Shown here: one piece after another, positions 25,356 to 34,377 of the stretch | Layout of the letters: each line of letters opens with the position of its first letter | How positions within the stretch are numbered: position 1 is the first letter of the stretch | NCBI RefSeq assembly: GCF_900100265.1 | Contig: NZ_LT629696.1 | Location: 2,976,001-3,040,000, forward strand | Direction of reading: 5' to 3' | Source: Leifsonia sp. 466MF | GTDB lineage: Bacteria > Actinomycetota > Actinomycetes > Actinomycetales > Microbacteriaceae | DNA length: 64,000 bases | Made by a program: the position numbers and the translations under genes | The notes under the pieces: generated by a model | The model's input: the letters and a program-made list of their open reading frames with translations, nothing else | What the model was told of the DNA's origin: nothing | The model's database searches: none

Positions 25356-26339
25356 ATGCGCTACTACCTCAACAAGCTCGGCTTCTACCTGATCGCAGGC
25401 TGGATCGCGATCACCCTCAACTTCCTGCTCCCCCGGCTGGTCAAAGGCAGCCCGGTGGACGTCATCCTCGCCAAGACGCAGGGTGTCGCCCCGATGCCCC
25501 CGGAAGCCCGGCACGCCCTCGAACTGCAGTTCGGGGTCTCGCACGAGCCGCTCATCGTCCAGTACGGGCAGTACCTGCACAACATCTTCACCGGCCAGTT
25601 CGGCCTCTCGGTCAGCTATTACCCGACCCCGGCGATCGACGTCGTCATGCAGGCGCTCCCGTGGACGCTCGCGCTCGTCGGCCTCGCGACCGTCATCAGC
25701 TACGTGATCGGCGTCGTCTTCGGCTCGTGGCTCGGCTGGCGTCGCGGCAGCTGGACCGACGCGATCCTCCCCGCCTCCACCTTCTTCTCGGCGATCCCCT
25801 ACTTCTGGCTCGCCCTCGTGCTCGTCTACGTGTTCGGCTCGATCCTGCACTGGTTCCCGGTCAGCGGCGGCTACGACCTCAACATCGTGCCGGGATTCAC
25901 ACCGGAGTTCATCGGCTCCGTCATCATCTACGGCGCCCTCCCGGCGATCACGATCATCCTCGCGTCCGTCTCGGGCCAGCTGCTGGGCACCCGCAACATG
26001 ATGGTGTCGACGATGGCGGAGGACTACGTGGTCACCGCGCGGGCGAAAGGGCTGCGACCGGGACGGGTCTTCGGCTCGTACGCCATGCGGAACGCCCTGC
26101 TCCCCAGCGTCGCCGGGTTCGCGATGTCCCTCGGCTTCATCGTCAACGGATCGGTGGTCACCGAGAGCGTGTTCGGGTACCCGGGCGTCGGCTTCACCCT
26201 GCTGACCGCCGTGCAGAACAACGACTACCCGCTGATGCAGGCGCTGTTCCTCATCATCACCCTGGCCGTCCTCGGAGCGAACCTGGTCGTCGACCTCGTC
26301 TATGGCTTCATCGACCCGCGCACGCGGCTGGCGAACTAG
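25356..26339 (+). CDS. ABC transporter permease, DppB-like
   Basis: A 327-residue inner-membrane permease with about six helices. The N-terminal LGFYLIAGWIAITLNFLLPR and the PGSP-like KGSPVDVILAK are typical of DppB/OppB. The EAA-type loop is EDYVVTARAKGLRPGRVFG (about residues 220-238). It ends with GFIDPRTRLAN. It forms the membrane channel with the permease at 26348 and lies in the operon starting at 23618. The start ATG 25356 has only a weak upstream ribosome site, consistent with coupling to the binding protein message. Confidence 0.88.
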   Translation: MRYYLNKLGFYLIAGWIAITLNFLLPRLVKGSPVDVILAKTQGVAPMPPEARHALELQFGVSHEPLIVQYGQYLHNIFTGQFGLSVSYYPTPAIDVVMQALPWTLALVGLATVISYVIGVVFGSWLGWRRGSWTDAILPASTFFSAIPYFWLALVLVYVFGSILHWFPVSGGYDLNIVPGFTPEFIGSVIIYGALPAITIILASVSGQLLGTRNMMVSTMAEDYVVTARAKGLRPGRVFGSYAMRNALLPSVAGFAMSLGFIVNGSVVTESVFGYPGVGFTLLTAVQNNDYPLMQALFLIITLAVLGANLVVDLVYGFIDPRTRLAN

Positions 26340-26347
26340 GAGTCCTC

Positions 26348-27340
26348 ATGAGCTTCACGCAGCAAGAACTCGCCGACCCGGAGCTGTCCGGTTCCGAGCC
26401 CGACGCCGACGACGCCGCGGCCGCCCGCACCGGGTTCCTCCGGGCCGCCGGCCGATCGCGCCGCACCGACCGGCGCCGCACCTCCCGCGGGTGGAAGTTC
26501 TGGGTCGGGATCGCGATCTGCGTCTTCTTCGCGCTGGTCGCCCTGACCGCTCCCCTCCTCGTCCCGAACCCGAACCAGTCCAGCCCCGTCGGACTCCAGC
26601 CGCCGAGCGCGGAGCACTGGTTCGGCACGACGAACATCGGGCAGGACGTCTTCGCGCAGGTCTACGCAGGAACCACGGGCTCCGTCGTGATCGGCGTGGT
26701 CGCCGGCGCGATCACCGTGGTGCTCTCGATGCTGTTCGGCATCGGCGGCGCGTTCCTCGGCGGGTTCTGGGACAACCTCTCGTCCCTCATCAGCAACGTG
26801 TTCCTCGTCATCCCCGGCCTCCCGCTGCTCATCATCGTGACCGACTACGTCGAGTCGCGTGACATCGTGGTGATCGCCGTCGTCATCGCCCTGGTGTCGT
26901 GGGCGGGCGCGGCCCGCGTCCTCCGCGCGCAGACCCTCTCGGTGCGCTCCCGGGACTACGTGGATGCTGCGCGCGTCGCCAGCGAGTCGAACTGGCGCAT
27001 CATGCTGCGCGAGATCCTCCCCAACCTCATGCCGATCATCGCCAGCCAGTTCGTCTTCGGCGCCCTCGGCGCGATCCTCGCGGAGGCCGGGCTGTCCTTC
27101 CTGGGGCTCGGCGCGCCCGGCGGCAAGAGCTGGGGCAGCATCCTGTTCTTCGCCCAGAACGCCCAGGCGATCACCCTCGGCGCGTGGTGGTGGTTCGTCC
27201 CACCGGGGCTCTGCATCGCCATCCTCGGGGCCGCCCTCGGCCTGATCAACTTCTCGATCGATGAGCGCATCAACCCGCGGCTGCGGACGGCGGCCATCGC
27301 CAAGCGCTCCCGTACCGCCCCGAAGGGAGCAGCCGCATGA
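26348..27340 (+). CDS. ABC transporter permease, DppC-like
   Basis: A 330-residue permease with a charged cytoplasmic N-terminus of about 50 residues, then helix WVGIAICVFFALVALTAPLL and the typical SAEHWFGTTNIGQDVFAQV segment. The ATPase-contact loop is DYVDAARVASESNWRIMLR. ATG 26348 has AGGAG five nt upstream. The C-terminal INFSIDERINPRLR corresponds to the fusion point in the second transporter (35558), where the same permease type is joined to the ATPase. Here the two genes overlap by 4 bp instead. Confidence 0.88.
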   Translation: MSFTQQELADPELSGSEPDADDAAAARTGFLRAAGRSRRTDRRRTSRGWKFWVGIAICVFFALVALTAPLLVPNPNQSSPVGLQPPSAEHWFGTTNIGQDVFAQVYAGTTGSVVIGVVAGAITVVLSMLFGIGGAFLGGFWDNLSSLISNVFLVIPGLPLLIIVTDYVESRDIVVIAVVIALVSWAGAARVLRAQTLSVRSRDYVDAARVASESNWRIMLREILPNLMPIIASQFVFGALGAILAEAGLSFLGLGAPGGKSWGSILFFAQNAQAITLGAWWWFVPPGLCIAILGAALGLINFSIDERINPRLRTAAIAKRSRTAPKGAAA

Positions 27341-28200
27341 GCGAACCGCTGCTGCGCATCAGCGACCTGACCGTCGACTACGCCACCGACCGCCCGGTGC
27401 GGGCCGTCGACGGCGTCTCGCTCGAGATCCACCCCGGCGAGATCGTCGGGCTGGCGGGAGAGTCGGGATGCGGGAAGTCGACCCTCGCGTACACCGTGAC
27501 CCGGCTCCTGCAGCCTCCCGCCCAGATCAGCGGCGGCTCCATCGAGTGGCGCCGCGAAGACGGCGGGACGACCGACATCCTCGGTCTCGACGGCCGCGAG
27601 CTGCGCGCCTTCCGCTGGCAGGAGATCTCGATGGTCTTCCAGGGCGCCATGAACGCCCTCAACCCCGTCCACCGGATCGGGGCGCAGATCGAGGACGTCT
27701 TCGTCGACCACCGCGCGGGACTCAGCCGAGCGGAGCGTCGGGAGCACGCCGCCGAACTGCTCCGCACCGTCGGCATCCCGGTCGACCGGCTGAAGAGCTA
27801 CCCGCACGAGCTGAGCGGCGGGATGCGGCAGCGCGTCATGATCGCCATGGCCCTCGCCCTGCGGCCCCGGCTGATCATCATGGACGAGCCGACGACCGCG
27901 CTCGACGTCGTCGTGCAGCGCAACATCCTGGAGGAGATCGACCGGCTGCGCAGCGAGTTCGGCTTCGCCGTGCTGTTCATCACCCACGACCTCGGTCTGC
28001 TGCTCGAGATCAGCGACCGGGTCGGCGTCATGCTGTCGGGGCGTCTGGTCGAGGAGAACACCCCGCAGGCGCTGCTCGACGGCGCCGGCCACGAATACAC
28101 CCGGCACTTGCTGCGGTCGTTCCCCAGCCTCCGCGGCGACGTCCCGCTCACGGGCACACGCTATGTCGACATCGAACGAGGAGAGGAGGCGCTGGCATGA
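27337..28200 (+). CDS. ABC transporter ATP-binding protein, DppD-like
   Basis: A 287-residue ATPase energising the family-5 importer. Walker A is GESGCGKST (about residue 43), the ABC signature LSGGMRQRVMIAM and Walker B LIIMDEPTTALD. It lacks the C-terminal Cys-rich extension (oligo_HPY type) that is present in the homologous domain of the second transporter, ending soon after HEYTRHLLRSFPSL. The start overlaps the permease stop by 4 bp and its stop overlaps the next ATPase gene. Confidence 0.9.
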   Translation: MSEPLLRISDLTVDYATDRPVRAVDGVSLEIHPGEIVGLAGESGCGKSTLAYTVTRLLQPPAQISGGSIEWRREDGGTTDILGLDGRELRAFRWQEISMVFQGAMNALNPVHRIGAQIEDVFVDHRAGLSRAERREHAAELLRTVGIPVDRLKSYPHELSGGMRQRVMIAMALALRPRLIIMDEPTTALDVVVQRNILEEIDRLRSEFGFAVLFITHDLGLLLEISDRVGVMLSGRLVEENTPQALLDGAGHEYTRHLLRSFPSLRGDVPLTGTRYVDIERGEEALA

Positions 28201-29129
28201 CGACGCTCGAAGCGCTCCACCTGGCCAAGGAGTACCAGATCCGCGGGAGCGGCCTGCGCCCGCACGTCCTGAAGGCCGTCGACGACGTTTCACTGATCGT
28301 GCGTCCGGGCGAATCCGTCGCCCTGGTCGGCGAGTCGGGCAGCGGCAAGTCGACGATCGCCAAGATGCTCATCCGGCTGGTCGATCCGACGGCGGGCGAC
28401 ATCACGCTCGACGGGGAGCGCATCGGCTCCGGACGCCGCGCCACCAAGCGCTACCGCAAACGCGTCCAGATGGTGTTCCAGGACCCGTTCTCCTCCCTCA
28501 ACCCGTCGCTCCCGATCCGCCACCAGCTGGTGCGGCCGCTGCGCATCCACGGCATCGTGCGCACCCGCGCGGAGGAGGAGAGGGAACTGCACCGGCTCCT
28601 CGACTCGGTGAACCTGGGGCCGGCGGCCGAGATCCTGGCGAAGTATCCGCACGAGCTCTCGGGCGGGCAGCGTCAGCGCATCGCCATCGCGCGAGCGCTC
28701 GCCCCGCAGCCGGAGGTGCTGATCGCCGACGAGCCGGTGTCGATGCTGGATGTGTCCATCCGGCTCGAGATCCTGCAACTCCTCGACGACCTCAAGAAGC
28801 AGCGGAACCTCGCCGTGCTCTACATCACGCACGACCTCGCGACCGCGCGGCACTTCTCGACGCAGATCGTGGTCATGCGCCACGGCCGGGTGGTCGAGCG
28901 CGGTCCGTCGAGCGAGGTCATCCTCAACCCCATCCATCCGTACACGCAGCTGCTGGTGCGGGCGGCGCCGGACCCGCACTCCGAGGCCTTCGACCTCGAC
29001 CCCGAGCGCTTCCGCCTCTCCCCCGACGTGCTGGTGACGCCCGACGATCCGGGCCCCGCGCAGCCGGGTCACTGGGCGCGTGCGTGGGCGGACGACGCCG
29101 CCGTCGCGGAGCTCCTCGCCACCTCCTGA
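28197..29129 (+). CDS. ABC transporter ATP-binding protein, DppF-like
   Basis: A 310-residue ATPase that pairs with the DppD-like subunit. Walker A GESGSGKST (about residue 46), Q-loop MVFQDPFSSLNP, signature LSGGQRQRIAIARAL, Walker B VLIADEPVSMLD and the switch His in YITHDLATARHF are all intact. Like its partner it lacks the Cys-rich C-terminal domain, having instead a short acidic tail. It is the last gene of the operon; a repeat-rich noncoding stretch of 263 bp follows before the convergent GntR gene. Confidence 0.9.
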   Translation: MTTLEALHLAKEYQIRGSGLRPHVLKAVDDVSLIVRPGESVALVGESGSGKSTIAKMLIRLVDPTAGDITLDGERIGSGRRATKRYRKRVQMVFQDPFSSLNPSLPIRHQLVRPLRIHGIVRTRAEEERELHRLLDSVNLGPAAEILAKYPHELSGGQRQRIAIARALAPQPEVLIADEPVSMLDVSIRLEILQLLDDLKKQRNLAVLYITHDLATARHFSTQIVVMRHGRVVERGPSSEVILNPIHPYTQLLVRAAPDPHSEAFDLDPERFRLSPDVLVTPDDPGPAQPGHWARAWADDAAVAELLATS

Positions 29130-29144
29130 CCCCGCACCCCACCC

Positions 29145-29341
29145 GATGCGGGAAACGGAGGTGCTCGGAACCCTTCCGGCCCCGAACCACCTCACTTTCC
29201 CGCATCCCGCGGCGTGCCGCCCTGGGAACTCCTCCGTTTTCGTCGCCGTTCGAAAGGGAGGAGATCCCAGCGACCGGCGCGGCGATTCGCCACGAACGGA
29301 GGCGCGCGCGGCCGCACGGTCCGGGATGTCCTCCGTTTTCG
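29145..29341. repeat. Alternating CCTCCGTTTTCG palindromic repeat array
   Basis: This lies in the 263-bp gene-free stretch 29130-29392 between two convergent genes. CCTCCGTTTTCG occurs exactly at 29231-29242 and 29330-29341. Inverted variants are GGAAACGGAGG (29151), CGAAAGGGAGG (29251) and CGAACGGAGG (29293). They form at least two imperfect hairpins, 29145-29206 (11-bp GATGCGGGAAA arms plus GAGGTG) and 29222-29270 (CTGGGA... against ...TCCCAG). A bidirectional terminator or a REP-like repeat family are both possible. Confidence 0.55.
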
Positions 29342-29392
29342 CAGCGGGCGGACGGTGACGCCGTAACGGGCGGAGAGGGCGGAGGGATGCGG

Positions 29393-30202
29393 CTAGCGCG
29401 TGCGGGCGAAGTGGGTGCGCAGGCGGTAGCGCTCGCCCGCGTACGTGATCGTCGACACGAACAGCGGACGCTCGGACTGGTCGACGGCGACCTGGCGCAT
29501 GACCAGCACCGGCTTCCCGAGCTCCAGCCCCAGGTGCTCGGCGACCGTTCCGATGGCCTCGCGCGCCTCGATCGTCGCGTCGGCGCGGAACGGCTCGACG
29601 CCGGCGTCCGCGAGGGCCTCGTAGAAGGATGCCGTGGCGAAGTCGACCGATTCGAGCGACGGGGCGATGGTAGCCGGCAACCGCGTGACGTCGACGGCGA
29701 TCGGCACCTCGTCGAGCAGGCGGACCCGCTCCAGGTGGAACAGCGGGGTGCCGGGCGCCACGCCCAGCTCCTCCGCCTCGTCCAGCGTCGCCGCCTTCGT
29801 CTCAGCGCGCAGCACGGTGGACGACGCGGCCAGCCCCATCCGGTTCGCGGTCTCGGTGAACGACTCGAGGTTGTTCGGGAAGTCCTTGCCCGGCGCGGGC
29901 GCCTGGGCGACGTACCAGCCACGGCCGTGCGACGCGCTGAGCACGCCGTCCTCGACCAGCTGGCTGAGCGCCTTGCGCAGCGTCACACGCGAGATCGACA
30001 GCTGCTGGCACAGCTCGCGCTCCGGTGGCAGACGTGAGCCCGGCTTCAGCACGCCGGTGGCGATCTCGTGGGTGATCAGGTTGATCACCTGGATCCACAG
30101 GGGCTCGGGGTAGTCAGGCCGGATGGCGGCGACCGCGTCTCGACCGAGAGTCTCCGGCTGCGTCAACGTCGATACCCTCTCCCTGCCGATAGCACGCCTC
30201 AT
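29393..30202 (-). CDS. GntR-family regulator, HutC/UTRA type
   Basis: A 269-residue repressor with winged helix around LCQQLSISRVTLRKALSQL and a UTRA sensor domain ending ERYRLRTHFARTR. It is a close paralogue of the GntR protein at 21641. ATG 30202 lies 12 bp after the epimerase stop but has no clear ribosome site; TTG 30166, eight nt after GGGAGAGG, is an equally good start and gives 257 residues. It is the last gene of the second large operon and probably controls it, with the TGGTAT sites at 40466 and in front of GH9 as candidate targets. Confidence 0.86.
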   Translation of the reverse strand: MRRAIGRERVSTLTQPETLGRDAVAAIRPDYPEPLWIQVINLITHEIATGVLKPGSRLPPERELCQQLSISRVTLRKALSQLVEDGVLSASHGRGWYVAQAPAPGKDFPNNLESFTETANRMGLAASSTVLRAETKAATLDEAEELGVAPGTPLFHLERVRLLDEVPIAVDVTRLPATIAPSLESVDFATASFYEALADAGVEPFRADATIEAREAIGTVAEHLGLELGKPVLVMRQVAVDQSERPLFVSTITYAGERYRLRTHFARTR

Positions 30203-30214
30203 TCATACCACTCG

Positions 30215-31192
30215 TTACCGCGCCGCGAGACGATCGAATGCCGCGGCGAGTTCCGCGCTGACTCCGCGCGCATCCGGGTGCTCGTCGTGGTGACGCACCA
30301 CCCGACGCGCCCCCTCGGCGAACGACACCTGCGGCGCGAAGCCGGGCACGAGCCGCTGCAGCTTCGTCGTGTCGAACAGCATCGTGTGCCGGAAGTCGTG
30401 CTCCAGCACCTCGTCCCAGTCGGGGATCTCCTCGCCGATGGTCTGGCTCGAGCGGTGCACCAGCAGCGGCGAGCGCACCCCGGCGGCGCGGGCCAGCTCG
30501 AGGTGGATCTGATCCCAGGTGAGGATGTCGCCGCTGACGACGTTCACGCTCTCGCCGATCGCGTGGCCCTCGCCGAGCAGCGGCACGAACGCGCGGGCGA
30601 AGTCGCTCGAGTGCATCAGCGTCCAGAGGGATGTGCCGTCACCGTGGACGACGACCGGTTCGCCCGCGCGCATCCGCTCGATCGCCGTCCAGCCGGCGAG
30701 CACCGGGACCGTCGTCTCGTCGTACGTGTGGAACGGGCGGACGATCGTGAGCGGGAATCCTTGCTCGCGGTACGCCTCTTCGAGCAGCAGCTCGCAGGCG
30801 ATCTTGTCGCGGGCGTACCCGAAGACGGGCTGCCGGCGCGGGGTGGATTCGGTGATGGGCAGCAGCGGCACCGGGCGCGCGAACACGGAGCATGTCGAGA
30901 TGAAGACGTACTGGCCGGTGCGTTCGCCGAAGTAGTCGACGTGGCCGTCCAGGTCCTTCGGCGTGAACGCGACCCAGTTCACGACGGCGTCCCACCGTTC
31001 GTCGCCGAGCAGGGCCGCCAGCGCTGCAGGGTCGCGCACATCGCCGGTCAGGAGGCGGACACCCTCCGGTACCGAACGCCGGGGCGCCGACCGCGTCACG
31101 ATGGTGAGGTCGATCCCCCGCTCGACGGCCTCGCGCGCGGCGGCCGAGCCGATCATCCCGTTGCCGCCGAGGAAGAGCACCCGGGCGCTCAT
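30215..31192 (-). CDS. NAD-dependent epimerase/dehydratase (extended SDR)
   Basis: A 325-residue extended short-chain dehydrogenase. The N-terminal NAD site is VLFLGGNGMIGSAAAREA, and the catalytic elements FISTCSV and YARDK (Tyr-x-x-x-Lys) are present around residues 98-130. Such proteins usually modify nucleotide sugars or free sugars. ATG 31192 overlaps the TIM-barrel stop by 4 bp. In this operon it may reduce or epimerise a keto-sugar produced by the Gfo enzyme; no substrate can be named. Confidence 0.85.
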   Translation of the reverse strand: MSARVLFLGGNGMIGSAAAREAVERGIDLTIVTRSAPRRSVPEGVRLLTGDVRDPAALAALLGDERWDAVVNWVAFTPKDLDGHVDYFGERTGQYVFISTCSVFARPVPLLPITESTPRRQPVFGYARDKIACELLLEEAYREQGFPLTIVRPFHTYDETTVPVLAGWTAIERMRAGEPVVVHGDGTSLWTLMHSSDFARAFVPLLGEGHAIGESVNVVSGDILTWDQIHLELARAAGVRSPLLVHRSSQTIGEEIPDWDEVLEHDFRHTMLFDTTKLQRLVPGFAPQVSFAEGARRVVRHHDEHPDARGVSAELAAAFDRLAAR

Positions 31193-31983
31193 GCGTCCAC
31201 GCTCCCGCGCGACACGCCCAGGCCGACCAGGTGACGGTACGACTGCTCCAGCGCGTCGAAGGTGTCGACGCTGAGCCGCTCCAGCTCGACGATGTGCCAG
31301 CGCAGACCGGAGGGAGCCGTCAGGATGCGCTCCCAGTCCATCGCGCCCTCGCCGATCGGCACCATGACGTCGTCCTCATAGCTGACCGCGGGCCCGTCCT
31401 TGATGTGGACCAGGCGCGCGCGGTCGCCCAGCCGGGTCAGCACCTCGGCGGGATCAGCGCCGCCCATGCGCGCCCAGTAGGCGTCGAGTTCGACCACGAC
31501 CCGTGGGTCGAGGAGGTCGAGCAGCAGGTCGTACGCCTGACGGCCGTCGAAGCTCTGCGAGAACTCGGCGAAGTGATTGTGGTACCCGATCGCGAGGCCC
31601 CGGGCGGCCGCGTTCTCCGCGGCCTCGTTCACCCGCTGGACTCCGGCGCGGATGCTCTCCGGAGAGTCGAACTCCTCGCGCTCCATCGACCACACCAGTG
31701 TCGGCGCGCCGAGAGCCTGGGCCGCATCCAGCAGCCGCTCCGCGGGCTCGCCCGCCGGGAACGGAGTGTGGGCGCTCGTGATGGCGAGGCCCGAGGACGC
31801 GGCGGCGATGCGCACCCGCTCCGCGCCGTACGCCTCGACCAGCCCGTACGTCTCGACGCCGAGATAGCCGATGGCGGCGACGCGGTCGAAGGTGCTCTCC
31901 AGGTCGGCGAGCGCCTGCTCCAGGATCGTGTACCCCATCACGGCGAGCGGTCGTGCGCCGCCGCCGGAGTCCTCCCCGCTCAC
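31189..31983 (-). CDS. Sugar phosphate isomerase/epimerase-like TIM barrel
   Basis: A 264-residue xylose-isomerase-like barrel, paralogous to the protein at 18902. Metal-binding elements are LAIGYHNHFAEF, VVELDAYWARMGG and ARLVHIKDG; a C-terminal Glu is in WHIVELERLSVDTF. GTG 31983 overlaps the ThuA stop in a GTGA. Its position between ThuA and an epimerase, downstream of a Gfo gene, matches 3-keto-glycoside and inositol-type pathways in which this fold epimerises or eliminates from a keto-sugar. Confidence 0.84.
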   Translation of the reverse strand: MSGEDSGGGARPLAVMGYTILEQALADLESTFDRVAAIGYLGVETYGLVEAYGAERVRIAAASSGLAITSAHTPFPAGEPAERLLDAAQALGAPTLVWSMEREEFDSPESIRAGVQRVNEAAENAAARGLAIGYHNHFAEFSQSFDGRQAYDLLLDLLDPRVVVELDAYWARMGGADPAEVLTRLGDRARLVHIKDGPAVSYEDDVMVPIGEGAMDWERILTAPSGLRWHIVELERLSVDTFDALEQSYRHLVGLGVSRGSVDA

Positions 31984-32648
31984 AGCGCGCCCGCCGTCCA
32001 CTGCAGGGCGCGCCGGACGAGCTCGCGCACGGGCGGTTCGCCCCACGAGCGCAGGTCGTGGCCGAGTGCCAGGTAGACCACACGACCGTCGCCGACCTGG
32101 CGCGCGTACATCACGGGGATCTCCGCGCCGTCCGCCCTGTGTCGCCGCGCGAGCACCTGCACGTCGTCGTCCGCGAGTTCGAACTCGTAGTACTCGTCGA
32201 ACAGCTCGAAGTCGTCGATGCCCTCGGTGATGGCGTGGTCACCCACGATCTCGATCGTGTGCCTCCCCTCGTGGTGACCCGGCCCGTGCGAGAGGTACCG
32301 GTTGCCGAGCAGCTCGAACATGGGCCGGTCCGCCGGGTCGAGCCCGTCGCCCTGCCAGCCCAGGATGTTGGCGCCGTGGATGCCGACGAGCCCCTTCCCT
32401 CCGCGGACGGCCGCGGCGAGCGCCTCCTGCTGCGCCGTCGGGAACAGCCCGCCGGAGGTGTACAGCAGGTAGGTGTCGGCGTCGGCCGTCTCCGGGCGGG
32501 CGTCGACGAAGCGGTTCATGCCCATCCCGCGCCGGGTCACCAGGCCCGCCTCGATGCCGAGCTGCTGGTACACCAGGGAGGCAGTGAGCAGGTCGTGGTG
32601 GATGTCGTCGCCGTTCACGACGACCAGTGCGTTCTTGTTGCGCGTCAT
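31980..32648 (-). CDS. ThuA-like domain protein
   Basis: A 222-residue ThuA-fold protein beginning ALVVVNGDDIHHDLL, with LVGIHGANILGW in the position of the amidotransferase-like nucleophile elbow (Ala-Asn in place of Cys) and the C-terminal GRVVYLALGHDLRSW. It is clearly paralogous to the protein at 38617 in the same operon. The ATG 32648 is preceded by GAGAG. It follows the binding-protein gene and a hairpin, and overlaps the TIM-barrel gene. A carbohydrate-related role is inferred from family context only. Confidence 0.82.
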   Translation of the reverse strand: MTRNKNALVVVNGDDIHHDLLTASLVYQQLGIEAGLVTRRGMGMNRFVDARPETADADTYLLYTSGGLFPTAQQEALAAAVRGGKGLVGIHGANILGWQGDGLDPADRPMFELLGNRYLSHGPGHHEGRHTIEIVGDHAITEGIDDFELFDEYYEFELADDDVQVLARRHRADGAEIPVMYARQVGDGRVVYLALGHDLRSWGEPPVRELVRRALQWTAGAL

Positions 32649-32669
32649 CTCTCTCGTTCTCTCGCGAGA

Positions 32670-32703
32670 CCGCGGGCGGACCGGATGACCGGCCCGCCCG
32701 CGG
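32670..32703 (-). terminator. GC-rich hairpin after the second family-5 binding protein
   Basis: Arms 32670-32684 and 32689-32703 pair over 15 bp with one mismatch and an ATGA tetraloop. It lies 15 bp after the binding-protein stop on the minus strand and before the ThuA gene of the same operon. Confidence 0.65.
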
Positions 32704-32718
32704 ACGGTGCATGTCCGG

Positions 32719-34377
32719 TCAGGAGACCGGCTTCAGCTTCAGCGCCACCACCGGGTTGGGGTACGGCGCGAAGTAGGGGTTGTCCTCGCTCGGCCAGCCG
32801 GTGACCTTCGCGCTGCTCCAGTCGCCGTAGTTGCCCCAGTAGAACATCACGATCATCGGGAGCTGGTCGATCCAGATGCCCTCGAGCTGCTCCAGGATCT
32901 TCGCCCGCTCCTCGTCCGTGGTCGCGAGCGGGTACTTGTTGAACAGCTCCTTCGCGACCGGGTCGTTGAACCGCTCGATGTTCTCGAACGTCGGCGTCGC
33001 CTGCCCCAGCGGGTAGTACTTGTTCGGGTTCATCATCGAGTCGTAGATGTTGAACGCGCGAGGTGCGGGGCCCACCGGGTATCCGATCGTCGACTGGAAC
33101 GTGCCGTCGGCGGTGATCTTGTTGATGTCGTTCACCGAGGTGGTGTCGATGTCGAGCTTGATGCCGAGGTCCTTCAGCTGCGACACGAGCACCTGGGCGC
33201 GGGCCGCGATGTCGGTGTACGACGCGGGGAAGCTGACCGAGAACTCGACCTTCTTGCCGTCCTTCTCGTAGTAGCCGTCCGATCCCTTCGTGTAACCGGC
33301 ATCGGTCAGCTGCTTCTCGGCGGCCGGCTTGTCCTGCTTGAAGTCGAGGTTCTTGTACTTGGATGCGACCTCGCTCTCGAAGGCCGGCATCGGGAGCCCG
33401 GTCTGGCTCGTCGCGGGCGGCGAGTCCGTCGCTGCGCCGATCTGCGCCCGGTCGACCCCGAGGCTGATCGCGCGTCGCACGGCGATGTCGCTCAGCGGCC
33501 ACTTCTCCAGGTTCGGGATGAGGCCGTCCGATCCGACGACCGGTGCCCAGTAGTGGTTGTCCTTGCTCTTGGAGAGGTAGGTCTTCTCGGCGTCGGCGAT
33601 GTAGGTGCCCGACCAGTCGGCCTGGCCCTGCACGAGCGCGTTCGTCTGGCCCTGGTTGTCCTTGTAGGGGATGAAGCGGATGCCGCCGATCTTGGCGGGC
33701 GTCTGCCAGTAGTCCTTGTTCGTCTTGAGCACGAAGCTCTGCGGCGAGAAGGTGTCGAGGATGAACGGCCCGGTGCCGACCGGGTTCTTGTCGACGTACT
33801 TGGTGGGGTCGCCCACCTTCGACCAGATGTGCTTGGAGACGATCGCGGCCGAGACCAGCGAGGTGAACTTCGTCTCCGACGGTGCCGCGAAGGTCATCAC
33901 GACGGTGTCGGGGTCCTTGGCCGTGATGGTGTCGAAGTCGACGCCGCCCACGTTGAGGGCCGGGTACTTCTTCAGCAGGTCGTAGGTGAACACGACGTCG
34001 TCGGCCGAGAACTTCTGGCCGTCCGTCCACTTGACGCCCGACTGGAGGTGGAGGGTGAGCGTCTTGTTCTCGTCGCTCCACTCCCACGACTTCGCCAGCC
34101 ACGGGATGTCGTGCCCGATGTCGACGTTGTTGATCTGCACGAGCGGCTCGTAGATGAAGCCGCCGGCGCCCTGGTTCGTGTAGGTGGCCCCCTGCGCGGT
34201 GTTCGGCAGGTACGGGTTGAAGGACTGCGTGAGGCTGTCGGACTGACTCGCCACGTTGAGGATCAGTCCGTCGCCCGAGCCCGAACCGTTCGACGAGCAG
34301 GCGGCGAGCGGCACGACGAGCGAGGCGGCCAAAGCCGCGCCGATGGCGGCGCGACGTATGGACCTTCTGCGATTCAT
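32719..34377 (-). CDS. ABC transporter substrate-binding lipoprotein, family 5
   Basis: A 552-residue lipoprotein with a twin-Arg-rich N-terminus (MNRRRSIRRAAIG), hydrophobic core and lipobox PLAAC near residue 27. Family-5 features include LTLHLQSGVKWTDGQKFSAD and NPVGTGPFILDTFSPQ, and the C-terminal FYWGNYGDWSS. ATG 34377 overlaps the ATPase stop by 4 bp, so in this operon the binding protein is encoded after, not before, the membrane and ATPase genes. It is paralogous to 23618 but diverged, so the two transporters may take different glycosides. Confidence 0.88.
   Translation of the reverse strand: MNRRRSIRRAAIGAALAASLVVPLAACSSNGSGSGDGLILNVASQSDSLTQSFNPYLPNTAQGATYTNQGAGGFIYEPLVQINNVDIGHDIPWLAKSWEWSDENKTLTLHLQSGVKWTDGQKFSADDVVFTYDLLKKYPALNVGGVDFDTITAKDPDTVVMTFAAPSETKFTSLVSAAIVSKHIWSKVGDPTKYVDKNPVGTGPFILDTFSPQSFVLKTNKDYWQTPAKIGGIRFIPYKDNQGQTNALVQGQADWSGTYIADAEKTYLSKSKDNHYWAPVVGSDGLIPNLEKWPLSDIAVRRAISLGVDRAQIGAATDSPPATSQTGLPMPAFESEVASKYKNLDFKQDKPAAEKQLTDAGYTKGSDGYYEKDGKKVEFSVSFPASYTDIAARAQVLVSQLKDLGIKLDIDTTSVNDINKITADGTFQSTIGYPVGPAPRAFNIYDSMMNPNKYYPLGQATPTFENIERFNDPVAKELFNKYPLATTDEERAKILEQLEGIWIDQLPMIVMFYWGNYGDWSSAKVTGWPSEDNPYFAPYPNPVVALKLKPVS

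Noticed and set aside
29145..29341. CRISPR-like array
   Set aside because: The repeats are short, alternate in orientation and have unequal spacing; there are no cas genes.
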